Below are positions 34,163-43,067 of a DNA stretch of 44,288 nucleotides, piece after piece; position 1 is the first letter of the stretch, and each line of letters opens with the position of its first letter. The translations under genes were made by a program, and so were the position numbers. A model generated the notes under the pieces. That model was given only the letters and a program-made list of their open reading frames with translations. It was not told the DNA's origin and searched no databases. The stretch comes from Sporolactobacillus shoreae (GTDB lineage Bacteria; Bacillota; Bacilli; Bacillales; Sporolactobacillaceae): the NCBI RefSeq assembly GCF_004684935.1, contig NZ_SRJD01000024.1:1-44288 (forward strand), written 5' to 3'.

Positions 34163-34795
34163 TTATTTACATAGGTCGTGCTGGAAGGCGTAAATGACGG
34201 CCTGTGTCCGGTCCTGGACGGCGAGTTTGCTTAAAATATTGCTGACATGGACCTTGACCGTTTTGAGCGCGATAAACAGTTCATCAGCGATTTCTTGATT
34301 GCTTTTTCCCTCTGCCATGAGCAGCAAAACTTCCATTTCGCGCTTTGTCAGTTCCTCGTGCGGCGCTTTGGACCGGCCGCTTTTCATCCGGGACATCACT
34401 TTTTCCGTTACTTCCGGCTCGAGCACGGACTGGCCGTTGTAGGTCGCGCGGATAGCTTTGGCAATTTCGCCTGCTTTGGAGGTTTTCAGAAGATAGCTGG
34501 TCGCACCGGCTTCAATCGCCGGATACACTTTATCATCATCGAGAAAGCTGGTCACAATAATTATTTTTGCTTCCGGCCATTGTTCGATGATCTTTTTCGT
34601 TGCCTCAATGCCGTCCATCTGTTCCATCACCAGATCCATTAAAACAATATCCGGCCTCAGTTTCAGAACGAGAGCGACACCGTCTTTCCCATTAGCTGCC
34701 TCGCCGACTACTTCAATATCGGGCTGAGCCGACAGATAGGCGGAAACGCCGATACGCACCATCTCATGATCGTCCACAAAAACAACCTTAATCAT
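34163..34795 (-). CDS. liaR: LiaR/VraR-type response regulator
   Basis: A 210-residue NarL-family regulator. The receiver domain has the acidic pair FVDDHEMVR, the phosphorylated Asp in IVLMDLVM (about residue 54), and Lys in LLKTSKAG. The C-terminal LuxR-type HTH is [25 protein letters not shown]. It activates envelope-stress genes, mainly liaIH, when LiaS responds to lipid II-interfering antibiotics. The frame extends to 34864, but ATG 34795 ([12 protein letters not shown]) after GAGGGGG is the family start; it overlaps liaS by 8 nt. Confidence 0.93.
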   Translation of the reverse strand: MIKVVFVDDHEMVRIGVSAYLSAQPDIEVVGEAANGKDGVALVLKLRPDIVLMDLVMEQMDGIEATKKIIEQWPEAKIIIVTSFLDDDKVYPAIEAGATSYLLKTSKAGEIAKAIRATYNGQSVLEPEVTEKVMSRMKSGRSKAPHEELTKREMEVLLLMAEGKSNQEIADELFIALKTVKVHVSNILSKLAVQDRTQAVIYAFQHDLCK

Positions 34796-35831
34796 TGTTT
34801 TCATCCCCCTCGAGTATTGGAACCTTAACTTCAAGACTTGTCCCTCTTCCGGGGACACTGACAAGCTTTAATTGTCCGCCGATCTGTGCGGCGCGTTCTC
34901 GTATGTTCTGCAGGCCGTAAGAGCCGGGTTTTGCTGTATCCGGCTGAAAGCCTACGCCGTCATCGGTGATGCGCATGATCGCCATATTTTCCCGCCGTAT
35001 CAGCATCACATCAAGTGTCTCCGCCTTGGCATGGCGCAGTGTGTTGGATACGGACTCCTGAAGAATGCGGAAAATCTGGTCCTCAATCCCCTTGTCCATG
35101 CTCACCTGCTCTATGGTCGAATTGATGGTCATCGGTACCTTCTGACGAAGTTCATTAAGCAGCTGCTCGATGCCTTCCCTGAGCTGTTTCCCGTGGAGCT
35201 GGACAGGCCTCAGATGAAGGAAAAGGGCACGCATCTCAAGCTGCGACTGGTGGATCGTCTGTTCCACCAGCTTGAGTTGCCGTGTTTCCGTATCGCTCGA
35301 CGGCGGACGCAATTCATTGATCGTCGACATCAGCATGGACGCGGCGAAAAGCTGTTGGCTAACCGAATCATGCAGCTCGCGCGCGAGGCGGTTCCGCTCT
35401 TCAGAAACGATTTTCTGGATCGCTTTCTCCTCAATCTCCGACTTTTCACTGGCCATTTTCTGAGCGAGCTGGGTCTGTTCCGCCATTTGGCCGCTTAGTT
35501 TCTCCAGATGTCTCAGAATGCTCTGGGCCTCCTCGAGGCGGACAGCGTCCGCTTTAACGCCCGGCTTGTCCGGTGCCAGCCCGGTCAGCGAATCATCGAT
35601 GGAACGGAGCACGCCGCGCCAGTAGATGCCGGAGAAAAAACCCGCCGCGGGGCCGAGAAAGAGCGAGAGAATTGGCACGATAAAGACAAAGGGAAGGTGC
35701 CAGATCTGCCGTGTCCAAAGGAGGGACCAGTCATGAATCGGAAAAGTGGCGAAGAAGAGTATTGAAAATATAATCAGGAAGCCTGCCGTGAAAATGATGC
35801 CGGTGATCATCTGACGCTTAATGGCTGTCAT
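34788..35831 (-). CDS. liaS: LiaS/VraS-type sensor kinase
   Basis: A 347-residue HisKA_3 histidine kinase. Two N-terminal helices (about residues 8-28 and 45-70) form a short membrane anchor with little extracellular part (an intramembrane-sensing kinase). The H-box is [19 protein letters not shown] (His about 154), followed by the ATPase motifs NTLRHAKAE and ITDDGVGFQ. It phosphorylates LiaR and is held off by LiaF. Overlaps at both ends with liaR and liaF show tight coupling. Confidence 0.93.
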   Translation of the reverse strand: MTAIKRQMITGIIFTAGFLIIFSILFFATFPIHDWSLLWTRQIWHLPFVFIVPILSLFLGPAAGFFSGIYWRGVLRSIDDSLTGLAPDKPGVKADAVRLEEAQSILRHLEKLSGQMAEQTQLAQKMASEKSEIEEKAIQKIVSEERNRLARELHDSVSQQLFAASMLMSTINELRPPSSDTETRQLKLVEQTIHQSQLEMRALFLHLRPVQLHGKQLREGIEQLLNELRQKVPMTINSTIEQVSMDKGIEDQIFRILQESVSNTLRHAKAETLDVMLIRRENMAIMRITDDGVGFQPDTAKPGSYGLQNIRERAAQIGGQLKLVSVPGRGTSLEVKVPILEGDENND

Positions 35832-36556
35832 ACGCGCCGCACCTCCAGATTTCCGGTTACTGCGGAAACGACGATGTTCACCTTTTGTTCCGCGGCTTCG
35901 TATCCGTCTGTCCGGAAGGCGACGGAGGTGTTAATCAGCCTTGTTTCTTTATGCTCAAAAAACTCGGCCTGGCCGAAAACGACAGAAAATCTGAGCGAGG
36001 CCTCAACACCGTAGGGGACGAGAATACGCACTCTCCCAGCGAGGTGGCGGATCAGAATCACCGATTCCTTTTTCGGAAGGATCGTATGGCTGAGGTCGAT
36101 CAGCGTGTCGCCCGCGCCGGTCTGAATATTGATATCCTGCCACTCATAATCCTGGTCAGGTGTCTCCTGATTGCCGAACCATTTATTTTTTAAGAGAATC
36201 GGAAGAGAAACGATACTGTCTTCATCGACGGACTGGTCTCCGAAATCGGGTGCCAAACGCCTTGGATGGCGCCTGGTGCGTATAAACTCGATGACGAGGA
36301 GGATAAATAGTCCGAGAATCACCAGCTTAAAAGCCATTAAATTAAAAATGGTAAAAGCGAGCCCGACCACGCCGATCCAGAAAAGGACCTTCCCTTTCCC
36401 CAACGCGCGTTTTTTTCTTCCGTAGTAAACCATGGCACCGAATAAAACCATTGGGAAGAGGAACCCCCACCCGTCGAACAAGGTCTGAATGACAATCAGA
36501 AAAAGCCCGGCAAGGAGCATAAAGCTGTATTTGTCTGATTTGAATAAGCCAAACAT
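35828..36556 (-). CDS. liaF: LiaF, inhibitor of the LiaRS system
   Basis: A 242-residue membrane protein. Four hydrophobic stretches in the first 100 residues are followed by a soluble DUF2154-type domain (about 115-242) with DLSHTILPKKESVILIRHLAGRVRILVPYGVEASL. LiaF represses LiaS in the absence of cell-envelope stress. Its stop overlaps the liaS start by 4 nt. It is separated from liaH by a terminator rather than by a liaG gene. Confidence 0.92.
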   Translation of the reverse strand: MFGLFKSDKYSFMLLAGLFLIVIQTLFDGWGFLFPMVLFGAMVYYGRKKRALGKGKVLFWIGVVGLAFTIFNLMAFKLVILGLFILLVIEFIRTRRHPRRLAPDFGDQSVDEDSIVSLPILLKNKWFGNQETPDQDYEWQDINIQTGAGDTLIDLSHTILPKKESVILIRHLAGRVRILVPYGVEASLRFSVVFGQAEFFEHKETRLINTSVAFRTDGYEAAEQKVNIVVSAVTGNLEVRRV

Positions 36557-36598
36557 GAGGGTTCACCTGCCCTTCACAAAGTATTCTATGTACAGCAG

Positions 36599-36623
36599 AA
36601 AAAGGCGCGGTTCACGCCTTTTT
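36599..36623 (-). terminator. Terminator between liaH and liaF
   Basis: AAAAAGGCG (36599-36607) and CGCCTTTTT (36615-36623) form a symmetric bidirectional stem. On the minus strand it follows liaH, so full-length transcripts need read-through. Confidence 0.88.
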
Positions 36624-36666
36624 CCATTCTATCATCCCGATTGCAGGCTTGCCACACTCAAATGGT

Positions 36667-37308
36667 TCAGGCCTGCGCGTTCTTTTTCTCCAGTTCGCGT
36701 TCAAGCTGCCTGATTCGCGCGTCGATTGTGTTGTGGTGGTAGTCCGCGTTTACCTTCTGTTCTAGTCGTTCAAGGTACATTTCACTTTCCTCAAATTTAG
36801 AGAAGGATTGTCCGAACGCCTGGCCGGGATGGACGACACGGTCCATACGGCTGTTTGCGTTTGCAATGTTTTCACGGCTCATCAATTCCATCCGCTTGAG
36901 ATACATGTCTTTCAGTTTGCGTTTCATTTCCGCATATTTCTGTTCCATCTGATCCAGTTGCTTGACTGTACTGTCGTAGGAAGTTTTAAGGCGCGCGGCT
37001 TTCTGCGCGTAATCTTCCTGCTCCTTAAGCGCAAACTCATGCAGCTCAGACTCTCCGGCACGCTCGGCGATCTCCGCCTGTCTCAGGCGCTTTTCAGCCA
37101 TTTCGGAAGCCTCGTGGTACTCTCTGACAAATGTATCTTTAAGTAAGTACTGGCGATCAATCAGTTCGCGCACGCGCTTTACCTCTTTTTCACAGAGACG
37201 CAGATGCTGGTTCAGCATAGCAATTGGATTTTTTTGTTCCTTCTGATCCAGAAGTTCATTGATATCCGACGAAATGGAATCTTTCAGACGAGTAAATAGG
37301 TGGCTCAT
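36667..37308 (-). CDS. liaH: LiaH, PspA/IM30-family protein
   Basis: A 213-residue, almost entirely helical coiled-coil protein: MSHLFTRLKDSISSDINELLDQKEQKNPIAMLNQHLR then long heptad-rich segments to about residue 200. This is the PspA/IM30 pattern, and the NELLDQ-E-KNP start with the lia context supports LiaH. It forms large oligomers that protect the membrane under envelope stress and is recruited by LiaI. It is 37 nt after liaI. Confidence 0.9.
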   Translation of the reverse strand: MSHLFTRLKDSISSDINELLDQKEQKNPIAMLNQHLRLCEKEVKRVRELIDRQYLLKDTFVREYHEASEMAEKRLRQAEIAERAGESELHEFALKEQEDYAQKAARLKTSYDSTVKQLDQMEQKYAEMKRKLKDMYLKRMELMSRENIANANSRMDRVVHPGQAFGQSFSKFEESEMYLERLEQKVNADYHHNTIDARIRQLERELEKKNAQA

Positions 37309-37345
37309 TTTTTTTCGCTCCTTTGCAGTTTGAAATCAGGTTCTG

Positions 37346-37684
37346 TTACATCATTTCTTTCCATTGCTTGTCAAAGTTGTCAAACGGGTCTTCCGGGTCA
37401 GGTTTAGCCGTCTTGCGGCTGTTCCAAGCCTTGTACACGTAATAAAGTGCGACGAGTGCGACGATGCCGATGATCGCCGGAAGATTTCCAAGTGAGAAGC
37501 CAATCGCGATCACACCGATGATGGCCCAGAGTACTTTGCCTCCTGCAGAATCCGAACGGAAAAACCTCCTGAAAGCGAACCAGAGGATGGCCAGGCTGAC
37601 CAGCAGACCGATCATAAATCCGATGTGTGAGAGCAGGACGATGAGGCAGATAGCTCCGGCAACGATAAGTAGAAATTTTTTCAC
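37346..37684 (-). CDS. liaI: LiaI-like membrane anchor
   Basis: A 112-residue protein with two hydrophobic pairs (about residues 3-36 and 52-80) and a polar, acidic C-terminal tail PDPEDPFDNFDKQWKEMM. This matches the LiaI/YvqI layout, which anchors LiaH at the membrane. The frame extends to 37711, but AGGGGGA lies eight bases before GTG 37684 (MKKFLLIVAG). It is the first gene of the lia operon. Confidence 0.85.
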   Translation of the reverse strand: MKKFLLIVAGAICLIVLLSHIGFMIGLLVSLAILWFAFRRFFRSDSAGGKVLWAIIGVIAIGFSLGNLPAIIGIVALVALYYVYKAWNSRKTAKPDPEDPFDNFDKQWKEMM

Positions 37685-37717
37685 TTTGATGTCCCCCTTT
37701 CCTTGATTCAATCATAT

Positions 37718-37750
37718 AAAAAATGCTCCGCCTGAATAATGAGCCGGAGC
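37718..37750 (-). terminator. Hairpin before liaI: FUSC terminator or lia leader hairpin
   Basis: GCTCCG (37725-37730) with CGGAGC (37745-37750), loop of 14 nt, then T6 on the minus strand. It ends only 33 nt before the liaI start, leaving no room for a promoter downstream of it. Confidence 0.6.
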
Positions 37751-37781
37751 TGTATTTTGTGATAAGGCTTAAGGCGTAATC

Positions 37782-37808
37782 AAAATCGGACAGGGGAAAC
37801 CTGTCCGA
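37782..37808 (-). terminator. Terminator after the FUSC gene
   Basis: A perfect 9-bp stem TCGGACAGG / CCTGTCCGA with a 5-nt loop, then TTTTG on the minus strand, 20 nt after the FUSC stop. Confidence 0.75.
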
Positions 37809-37828
37809 CACAGATCACTACTGCGGTA

Positions 37829-38914
37829 TTAGTCGAACCAGTCCTGGTTGACCTTCATCCGATTTTCTTTCTTATGATACGTTTGAAAACTTCCGACCAG
37901 CATATCCAGATGTTCGATGTGCCGGCTGTAATCGATGACGGAGGCGATCAGCGGGAAGAGATCCAGCAAGTCATCCGTCCCGTTCGTTTCGAAGTAAGCT
38001 GTGAATGCGGCCGCCAGTTCTGTTTTGTAGCGGAAGTCCTTTTTGGCCTGCTCTTCGTGCCGCTTTTTCCTGATTTTTCCGTCGAACTTCAGAAGTACAC
38101 GTTCATGATAAGCGACCAACGCATACAACTGCTCCTTCAGGTTTTTTTTGAAATCCGAAGGCATCAGACGGTAGGCGTTCTCGTTGCGGTCCATTTCATC
38201 GAGAATACGGTGCAGGAGCCCGGTTGTGGCGATCATTTCTCTGAAAATCACGACACGGCGCAGTTTGACGACACGCAGCTTCCTTGAATAGACTCGCTCT
38301 TCCTTGTACCAGTGGTAATAATTTGCGATTTTCAGCTTCTTCACATCAAATGCCGCGCGCTCGCTTTTGATCTTCGTATTGTCCGATGCGCCTTCACCTA
38401 GGAGCCGGATCCACTTAAAGAGCTCAGTGGTCTGGCTGACAATACCTTCATATAAATCGTCATCATATCTGGGTGGAAGGATCAGTGTGTTGACCAGAGT
38501 CGCCGAACCGACTCCGATAAAAACGAGCACAAATCGTTTCGCGGCATCAATAATGAACAAAGAGATGTTGCTTTCTCCGCTAGACATGATAAAGATTACA
38601 GTCACCATAGACAGAGTGACTGTGTCATAAAGGCGGAACTTCAGATGGATGACGATCACAATGACGACGGCAAGTCCGACAACGATCGGGTTTGCACCAA
38701 ATGAAATCACAAAAAGGATGGCTATAGCAGCCCCGATCAGATTGCCATAAATGTTCTGGACCATTGTACGGTATGATCTCCGGACTGAAGGCTGTGTCGT
38801 TACGGCAGCGGCGACACCAGCCATAATCGGCGGCACCAGATTGAAAAAAGCGGCGATGATCAGCGAAATGGCTACGGCAATTCCGGTTTTCAGACTTCTC
38901 GCACCTAGGCGCAT
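37829..38914 (-). CDS. ygaE: FUSC/ArAE-family membrane protein (YgaE-like)
   Basis: A 361-residue aromatic acid exporter-family protein. About six helices occupy residues 8-150 (GARSLKTGIAVAISL, VPPIMAGVAAAVTTQPSVRRSY, GAAIAILFVISFGANPIVVGL and others), followed by a long cytoplasmic helical C-terminal domain (about 165-361). It may export organic acids; the substrate is unknown. AAGGAG lies inside the longer frame, so ATG 38914 (MRLGARSLKTG) is the start. It precedes a terminator and the lia operon and follows gsaB, as ygaE does in B. subtilis. Confidence 0.87.
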   Translation of the reverse strand: MRLGARSLKTGIAVAISLIIAAFFNLVPPIMAGVAAAVTTQPSVRRSYRTMVQNIYGNLIGAAIAILFVISFGANPIVVGLAVVIVIVIHLKFRLYDTVTLSMVTVIFIMSSGESNISLFIIDAAKRFVLVFIGVGSATLVNTLILPPRYDDDLYEGIVSQTTELFKWIRLLGEGASDNTKIKSERAAFDVKKLKIANYYHWYKEERVYSRKLRVVKLRRVVIFREMIATTGLLHRILDEMDRNENAYRLMPSDFKKNLKEQLYALVAYHERVLLKFDGKIRKKRHEEQAKKDFRYKTELAAAFTAYFETNGTDDLLDLFPLIASVIDYSRHIEHLDMLVGSFQTYHKKENRMKVNQDWFD

Positions 38915-38948
38915 AATTGGACTGCTCCTTCCCATTCGGGCTAAATAT

Positions 38949-38979
38949 AAAAAAGAGGGGGCGGTAAGTGCCGTCCCCT
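38949..38979 (-). terminator. Terminator after gsaB
   Basis: On the minus strand AGGGGaCGG, loop CACTTA, CCGcCCCCT, then CTTTTTTAT. A 9-bp stem with one mismatch, between gsaB and the FUSC gene. Confidence 0.75.
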
Positions 38980-39007
38980 AGAAATATTGATCACTTTGTC
39001 CGGCTGT

Positions 39008-40300
39008 TTATTTAGCCAGTTCCGATAAGGCGTAATCTACGGCATCAAGCGTATCATCGATATCTTTTTCCGTATGTTCAGTAGTCAGGAACCAAGCTTC
39101 ATATTTGGAAGGAGCCAGGTTGACGCCTTTCTCCAGCATCAGCTTGAAGAAGCGGCCGAACATCTCGGTGTCCGTATTCTTTGCTTCATCATAGTTTGTC
39201 ACTTCATGATCAGAGAAATACAGGGTCATGGCACCGACGATCCGATTAATCGCAATCGGAAGGTTGTATTTTTCATTGATCGTGAAAATTCCGTCTTCCA
39301 GTTTCTTGCCGAGGCGATCCATTTCTTCGTAGATGCCTGGTGTCTGAAGAACTTCCAGGCAGGCAATGCCGCTCGCCATTGACAGCGGGTTACCGGCCAT
39401 CGTTCCGGCCTGGTATGCCGGTCCAAGCGGTGCAACTTCGTCCATAATTTCTTTTTTTCCGCCGTAAGCGCCGATCGGGAGACCGCCGCCGATAATTTTC
39501 CCCATAGCCGTCAGATCAGGTGTGACGCCAAGATAATTCTGCGCACCACCGTACATAAAGCGGAACGCGGTGATGACTTCATCGTAGATCACGACAGAGC
39601 CTGCTTTATGGGCGATTCGGTTGATCGCTTCAAGGAATCCCGGCTGAGGCATCACCATGCCAAAGTTTCCGACGATCGGTTCAACGAGAACGCCGGCGAT
39701 GTCATCGCCCCATTTATCAAAAGCCTGCTGCAGCGTTTCAACATTATTATAAGGAACAGTAATCACTTCATGAGCTGTGCTTTCTGTGACACCCGCTGAA
39801 TCCGGTGAACCGAGTGTAGAGGGGCCGGAACCGGCGGCAACAAGGACGAGGTCAAAATGGCCGTGATAGCAGCCGGCAAATTTCAATATTTTTTTTCGGC
39901 CGGTGTAAGCCCGGGCCACGCGTACCGTGGTCATGACGGATTCCGTACCAGAGTTTGTGAAGCGGACCTTGGCAAGCGAAGGAATGGCTTTTTTCAGCAT
40001 GATGGCCAGTTTCGACTCCAGTGAGGTCGGCGTGCCATACAGGACGCCAAGCTCCGCCTGCTTCTTGATTGCTTCAGTAATGTGCGGGTGGGCGAAGCCG
40101 GTGATGATCGGGCCGTAAGCCGCCAGATAATCGATGTACCGGTTATCGTCCTCATCGTAGAAATAGGCGCCCTTGCCTTTTTTCATAAACACGGGTGCTC
40201 CGCCGCCGACTGCGGCATAAGAACGGGACGGGCTGTTCACACCGCCAACGATATTTTCTAAAGCTTCGTCATAGAGTTTCTCTGAGGTCTTGATGTTCAT
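39008..40300 (-). CDS. gsaB: Glutamate-1-semialdehyde 2,1-aminomutase
   Basis: A 430-residue class III aminotransferase-fold enzyme of the GsaB/HemL type. [15 protein letters not shown] is near the N-terminus, [23 protein letters not shown] in the PLP-phosphate site, [11 protein letters not shown] with the PLP Asp, and the catalytic lysine in [18 protein letters not shown]. It makes 5-aminolevulinate for tetrapyrroles. No other heme gene is in the window, and bacilli with this gene usually also keep hemL elsewhere, so it may be the second copy. A pair of hairpins lies upstream. Confidence 0.92.
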   Translation of the reverse strand: MNIKTSEKLYDEALENIVGGVNSPSRSYAAVGGGAPVFMKKGKGAYFYDEDDNRYIDYLAAYGPIITGFAHPHITEAIKKQAELGVLYGTPTSLESKLAIMLKKAIPSLAKVRFTNSGTESVMTTVRVARAYTGRKKILKFAGCYHGHFDLVLVAAGSGPSTLGSPDSAGVTESTAHEVITVPYNNVETLQQAFDKWGDDIAGVLVEPIVGNFGMVMPQPGFLEAINRIAHKAGSVVIYDEVITAFRFMYGGAQNYLGVTPDLTAMGKIIGGGLPIGAYGGKKEIMDEVAPLGPAYQAGTMAGNPLSMASGIACLEVLQTPGIYEEMDRLGKKLEDGIFTINEKYNLPIAINRIVGAMTLYFSDHEVTNYDEAKNTDTEMFGRFFKLMLEKGVNLAPSKYEAWFLTTEHTEKDIDDTLDAVDYALSELAK

Positions 40301-40320
40301 GAAAAAAATCGCTCCTTAAC

Positions 40321-40379
40321 TTAAAAGATAAAAGGGCACCTCAATAAGGTACCCGGGCTGGTACAATTTTTACCACCCG
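40321..40379 (-). terminator. Two adjoining hairpins between the Nudix gene and gsaB
   Basis: Hairpin 1 (minus strand) pairs CGGGTGGTA with TACCAGCCCG across seven loop bases with one bulge. Hairpin 2 pairs GGGTACCT with AGGTGCCC and runs into TTTTATCTTTT. Hairpin 2 is a good terminator for the Nudix gene. GGGTGGTA recalls the T-box core, but there is no room for a stem I. Confidence 0.7.
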
Positions 40380-40430
40380 CTTCAGTATCCGCTAATTGGA
40401 TGAACTTTACAAGCTGAAGGGATGGAAGAG

Positions 40431-41057
40431 TTATTCAAACATCCTGTGGTTTATTAAAGAAACAAAGTGTTCAAGTATCCGTGCGGTCAGGCCCCAGATC
40501 GTCCGCCCCTGATAATCGAAAAAGGGTTCGATCACTTTCTGGGCGCGGAAGGGATAGTTGCGTCCCGCGATAATCCGGTCAAACGGGAAGTCCTGATTCT
40601 TATCAGGCTGGAAGCTGAGCGTATATTTCTCGGGCATCTGTTTCATTAGCCAGGGAAGCGGAATCGTGAAGGTTTCGGCAACCTCGCCCGGGTTCGGACG
40701 AAGTGGTGTGTCAGGGTCAAGCACGCCGACGAAAGGATAGATAAACAAATCGGATGTCGCGATGCACGTGCCCATTCTGCCGATCACATTGATCGATTCC
40801 TTGGGGACACCCAGTTCCTCACACGTTTCACGGATGGCCGTTTCACGCAGGGAGGCGTCAATTTTCTCGCTGCGCCCTCCTGGAAAGCAAACATCCCCGG
40901 GTTGGCGCCGCAACTGTTCCGAGCGGACTTCGAGCAGTATCGACCATGTATCGTGATCGGGAATTAGCGGAATAAGAACCGAGGATTTCTTTGCCACTTC
41001 CTCGCCGATAATCGATCCATCGTTCTCGATGCGTCGCTGTATACTTTTTAAATCCAT
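40431..41057 (-). CDS. CoA pyrophosphatase-type Nudix hydrolase
   Basis: A 208-residue Nudix enzyme. The box region FPGGRSEKIDASLRETAIRETCEELGV has the REtxEELG core and the FPGG-x-D-A-S pattern of the NudL/NUDT7 (CoA pyrophosphatase) group. It probably hydrolyses CoA derivatives or another nucleoside diphosphate; specificity is inferred. The frame extends to 41105, but AGGTG is just upstream of ATG 41057 (MDLKSIQRRI), so I start there. It is divergent from the MDR-family gene. Confidence 0.87.
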   Translation of the reverse strand: MDLKSIQRRIENDGSIIGEEVAKKSSVLIPLIPDHDTWSILLEVRSEQLRRQPGDVCFPGGRSEKIDASLRETAIRETCEELGVPKESINVIGRMGTCIATSDLFIYPFVGVLDPDTPLRPNPGEVAETFTIPLPWLMKQMPEKYTLSFQPDKNQDFPFDRIIAGRNYPFRAQKVIEPFFDYQGRTIWGLTARILEHFVSLINHRMFE

Positions 41058-41175
41058 GTTATCACCTACTATTTTACTGTACATTCTTATTTTATCACAA
41101 TACATCTATATCCCATGGCGTATATATTGAGTTATGGGACTAGTTCTGAGAAAATGAGGGCAGAGGTGATCATTT

Positions 41176-42174
41176 ATGAAGGCGATTGTTCATGAAGGGC
41201 ATCCGGATTTTGAGGGACTCCGTTTCCGTACCGATTTTCCGGACCCTGAACCGGGCCCAGGCGAGGTTAAAGTTGCTCTGAAAGCGGCGGGACTGAACCA
41301 CCGGGATCTTTTTATCGTGCAAAAACGCCATCAAGTGAGTGATGGGCCGCTGGTCATCGGATCAGACGGGGCCGGTGTTGTAACGGAGACTGGAGCAGGT
41401 GTGACAGGCGTTCACGCCGGAGACGAAGTACTCATTATTCCGAGTCTCAGATGGGACAAGGAATCCCCAGCGCCGCCTGATAACTTTGACATTCTCGGTT
41501 TTCCTGATAACGGAACATTGGCTGAATACATCGTTGTGTCTGAGAAACAGGTTGCGCTAAAACCGTCCTACCTTTCTTGGGAAGAAGCGGGCGTGCTTCC
41601 TCTGTCGGCACTGACCGGATACCGGGCTCTATTTACAAGGGGCGGATTAAAAAAGGGAGAGACTGTGTTTATTCCCGGAATCGGCAGCGGTGTCGCTACT
41701 TATATGCTGCAGATGGCGAAAGCAGCCGGAGCCAAAGCGATTGTGTCATCACGGAGTCAGGAGAAGCTGGAAAAGGCGAAAAAGCTGGGCGCAGATCTTG
41801 TTCTTGATAACGATCAGGACTGGGCGGAAGCGCTTGAAGGAAAGTCGGTTGATGTTGTGATCGAAAGCGTCGGTGCGGCGACTTTCAATCGTTCGCTCAC
41901 CCTGCTTAAACCGGGCGGAACGATTGCCACATTCGGTGCGTCGGCGGGGGATGAAATCCAGCTGGATCTGCGGCAGTTTTTCTATAAGCAGTGGAATCTC
42001 CATGGATCGACCATGGGCAGCATTGAAGAATTTCACAAGATGCTGGCTTTGTTTGAAAAGTATGAGATACATTCTGTTGTTGATCAGACCTTTGACTTGA
42101 AAAACGCGGTGGAAGCTCTGCAGCGATTAAAAAAAGGCGCTCAGTTCGGAAAAATCGCTATCAGCATCGGCTGA
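41176..42174 (+). CDS. MDR-family zinc-independent oxidoreductase
   Basis: A 332-residue medium-chain dehydrogenase/reductase. The GroES-like N-terminal domain (about residues 1-125) has GLNHRDLFIVQKRHQ and PLVIGSDGAGVVTETG. The Rossmann domain has FIPGIGSGVATYMLQMAKAAGAKAIVSSRS. The catalytic and structural zinc cysteines of true alcohol dehydrogenases are absent, as in quinone-oxidoreductase-like members. NADPH use is likely from the SSRSQEKL stretch. Substrate unknown. Ribosome binding site GAGGTGAT. Confidence 0.88.
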   Translation: MKAIVHEGHPDFEGLRFRTDFPDPEPGPGEVKVALKAAGLNHRDLFIVQKRHQVSDGPLVIGSDGAGVVTETGAGVTGVHAGDEVLIIPSLRWDKESPAPPDNFDILGFPDNGTLAEYIVVSEKQVALKPSYLSWEEAGVLPLSALTGYRALFTRGGLKKGETVFIPGIGSGVATYMLQMAKAAGAKAIVSSRSQEKLEKAKKLGADLVLDNDQDWAEALEGKSVDVVIESVGAATFNRSLTLLKPGGTIATFGASAGDEIQLDLRQFFYKQWNLHGSTMGSIEEFHKMLALFEKYEIHSVVDQTFDLKNAVEALQRLKKGAQFGKIAISIG

Positions 42175-42218
42175 TTATAGCAGGGATAAAATAACACGAG
42201 TATAAGGAGACCATGCAA

Positions 42219-42686
42219 ATGCTTGAAGCAGGAATAGCGGCACCCGGCTTTACACTGAAGTCGACTGAAGGGCGCGATGTAACGCTTTCGGATTTTCAGG
42301 GGAAGAATGTCGTTCTCTATTTTTACCCGAAAGATATGACTCCGGGCTGCACCACTGAAGCCTGTGATTTCAGGGATCAGAACAGCCTGTTTGAGGAGCT
42401 GAACACCGTAGTGATCGGGATCAGTCCGGATCCGATTGAAAAACATCAGAAGTTTACGGAAAAGCATCAGCTGCCCTTTACACTTCTTGCTGATACGGAT
42501 CACTCAGTGGCCGAGCTCTATGGCAGCTGGCAGCTGAAGAAGAATTACGGAAGAGAATACATGGGCATTGTCCGTTCAACCTTCGTCATAGGAAAAGACG
42601 GAAAAATTTCGAGGGTATGGCCAAAAGTAAAGGTCAACGGTCATGTTGAAGAAATCTATCAGTTTGTTAAAGATAATCTGGTTTGA
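42219..42686 (+). CDS. bcp: Bcp/PrxQ-type thiol peroxidase
   Basis: A 155-residue peroxiredoxin. The peroxidatic cysteine is in MTPGCTTEACDFRD (about residues 41-54), with a second Cys five residues later, which is the atypical two-Cys arrangement of Bcp. It reduces peroxides using thioredoxin. AAGGAGA gives ATG 42219 an 8-nt gap versus 2 nt for ATG 42213, so 42219 is preferred. It lies next to perR (as ygaF in B. subtilis). Confidence 0.92.
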   Translation: MLEAGIAAPGFTLKSTEGRDVTLSDFQGKNVVLYFYPKDMTPGCTTEACDFRDQNSLFEELNTVVIGISPDPIEKHQKFTEKHQLPFTLLADTDHSVAELYGSWQLKKNYGREYMGIVRSTFVIGKDGKISRVWPKVKVNGHVEEIYQFVKDNLV

Positions 42687-42800
42687 ATTTTTCTCACAAA
42701 ATAAAGTATCAGGCAGGAGACCGTCCGTGATTGAACGTTATCATCGGGGCGGTCTCTTGTTATGTTCACAACCATGCGACCATAGAAGTAACAATGGAAA

Positions 42801-42924
42801 AGCTCTGTTTAAATTCGCTGTTGATCTTGTCACTCTATTGATTGGAGCGGAAGGCGCAAGAGGTACTGAGCGAGGAGGCTCACGGGTCGCTCTGGAACGA
42901 AAAAAACAACAGACGAGCAAAGCC
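42801..42924 (+). repeat. MITE-like repeat, copy H, internally deleted
   Basis: 124 bp beginning AGCTCTGTTTAAATTC and ending ACGAGCAAAGCC, with ATTGGAGCGGAAGGCGCA and GAGCGAGGAGGCTCACGG inside. It is flanked by a perfect 8-bp duplication, AATGGAAA, at 42793-42800 and 42925-42932. Confidence 0.88.
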
Positions 42925-43067
42925 AATGGAAAAAATAATCCCCCAATTGAGAAATTTAAAAAGCCGGTGTATCCGGCTCTCTTTTTCAGATGATATACAG
43001 AATTATAACGGGTTCAGGAATAAACAAAGTGCTTCATGGAAGAATACAGGGGGAGAAGTGCTGATTA

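Noticed and set aside
40320-40380. True T-box riboswitch before gsaB
   Set aside because: The gap is too short for stem I and the specifier loop; kept only as a low-interest finding.
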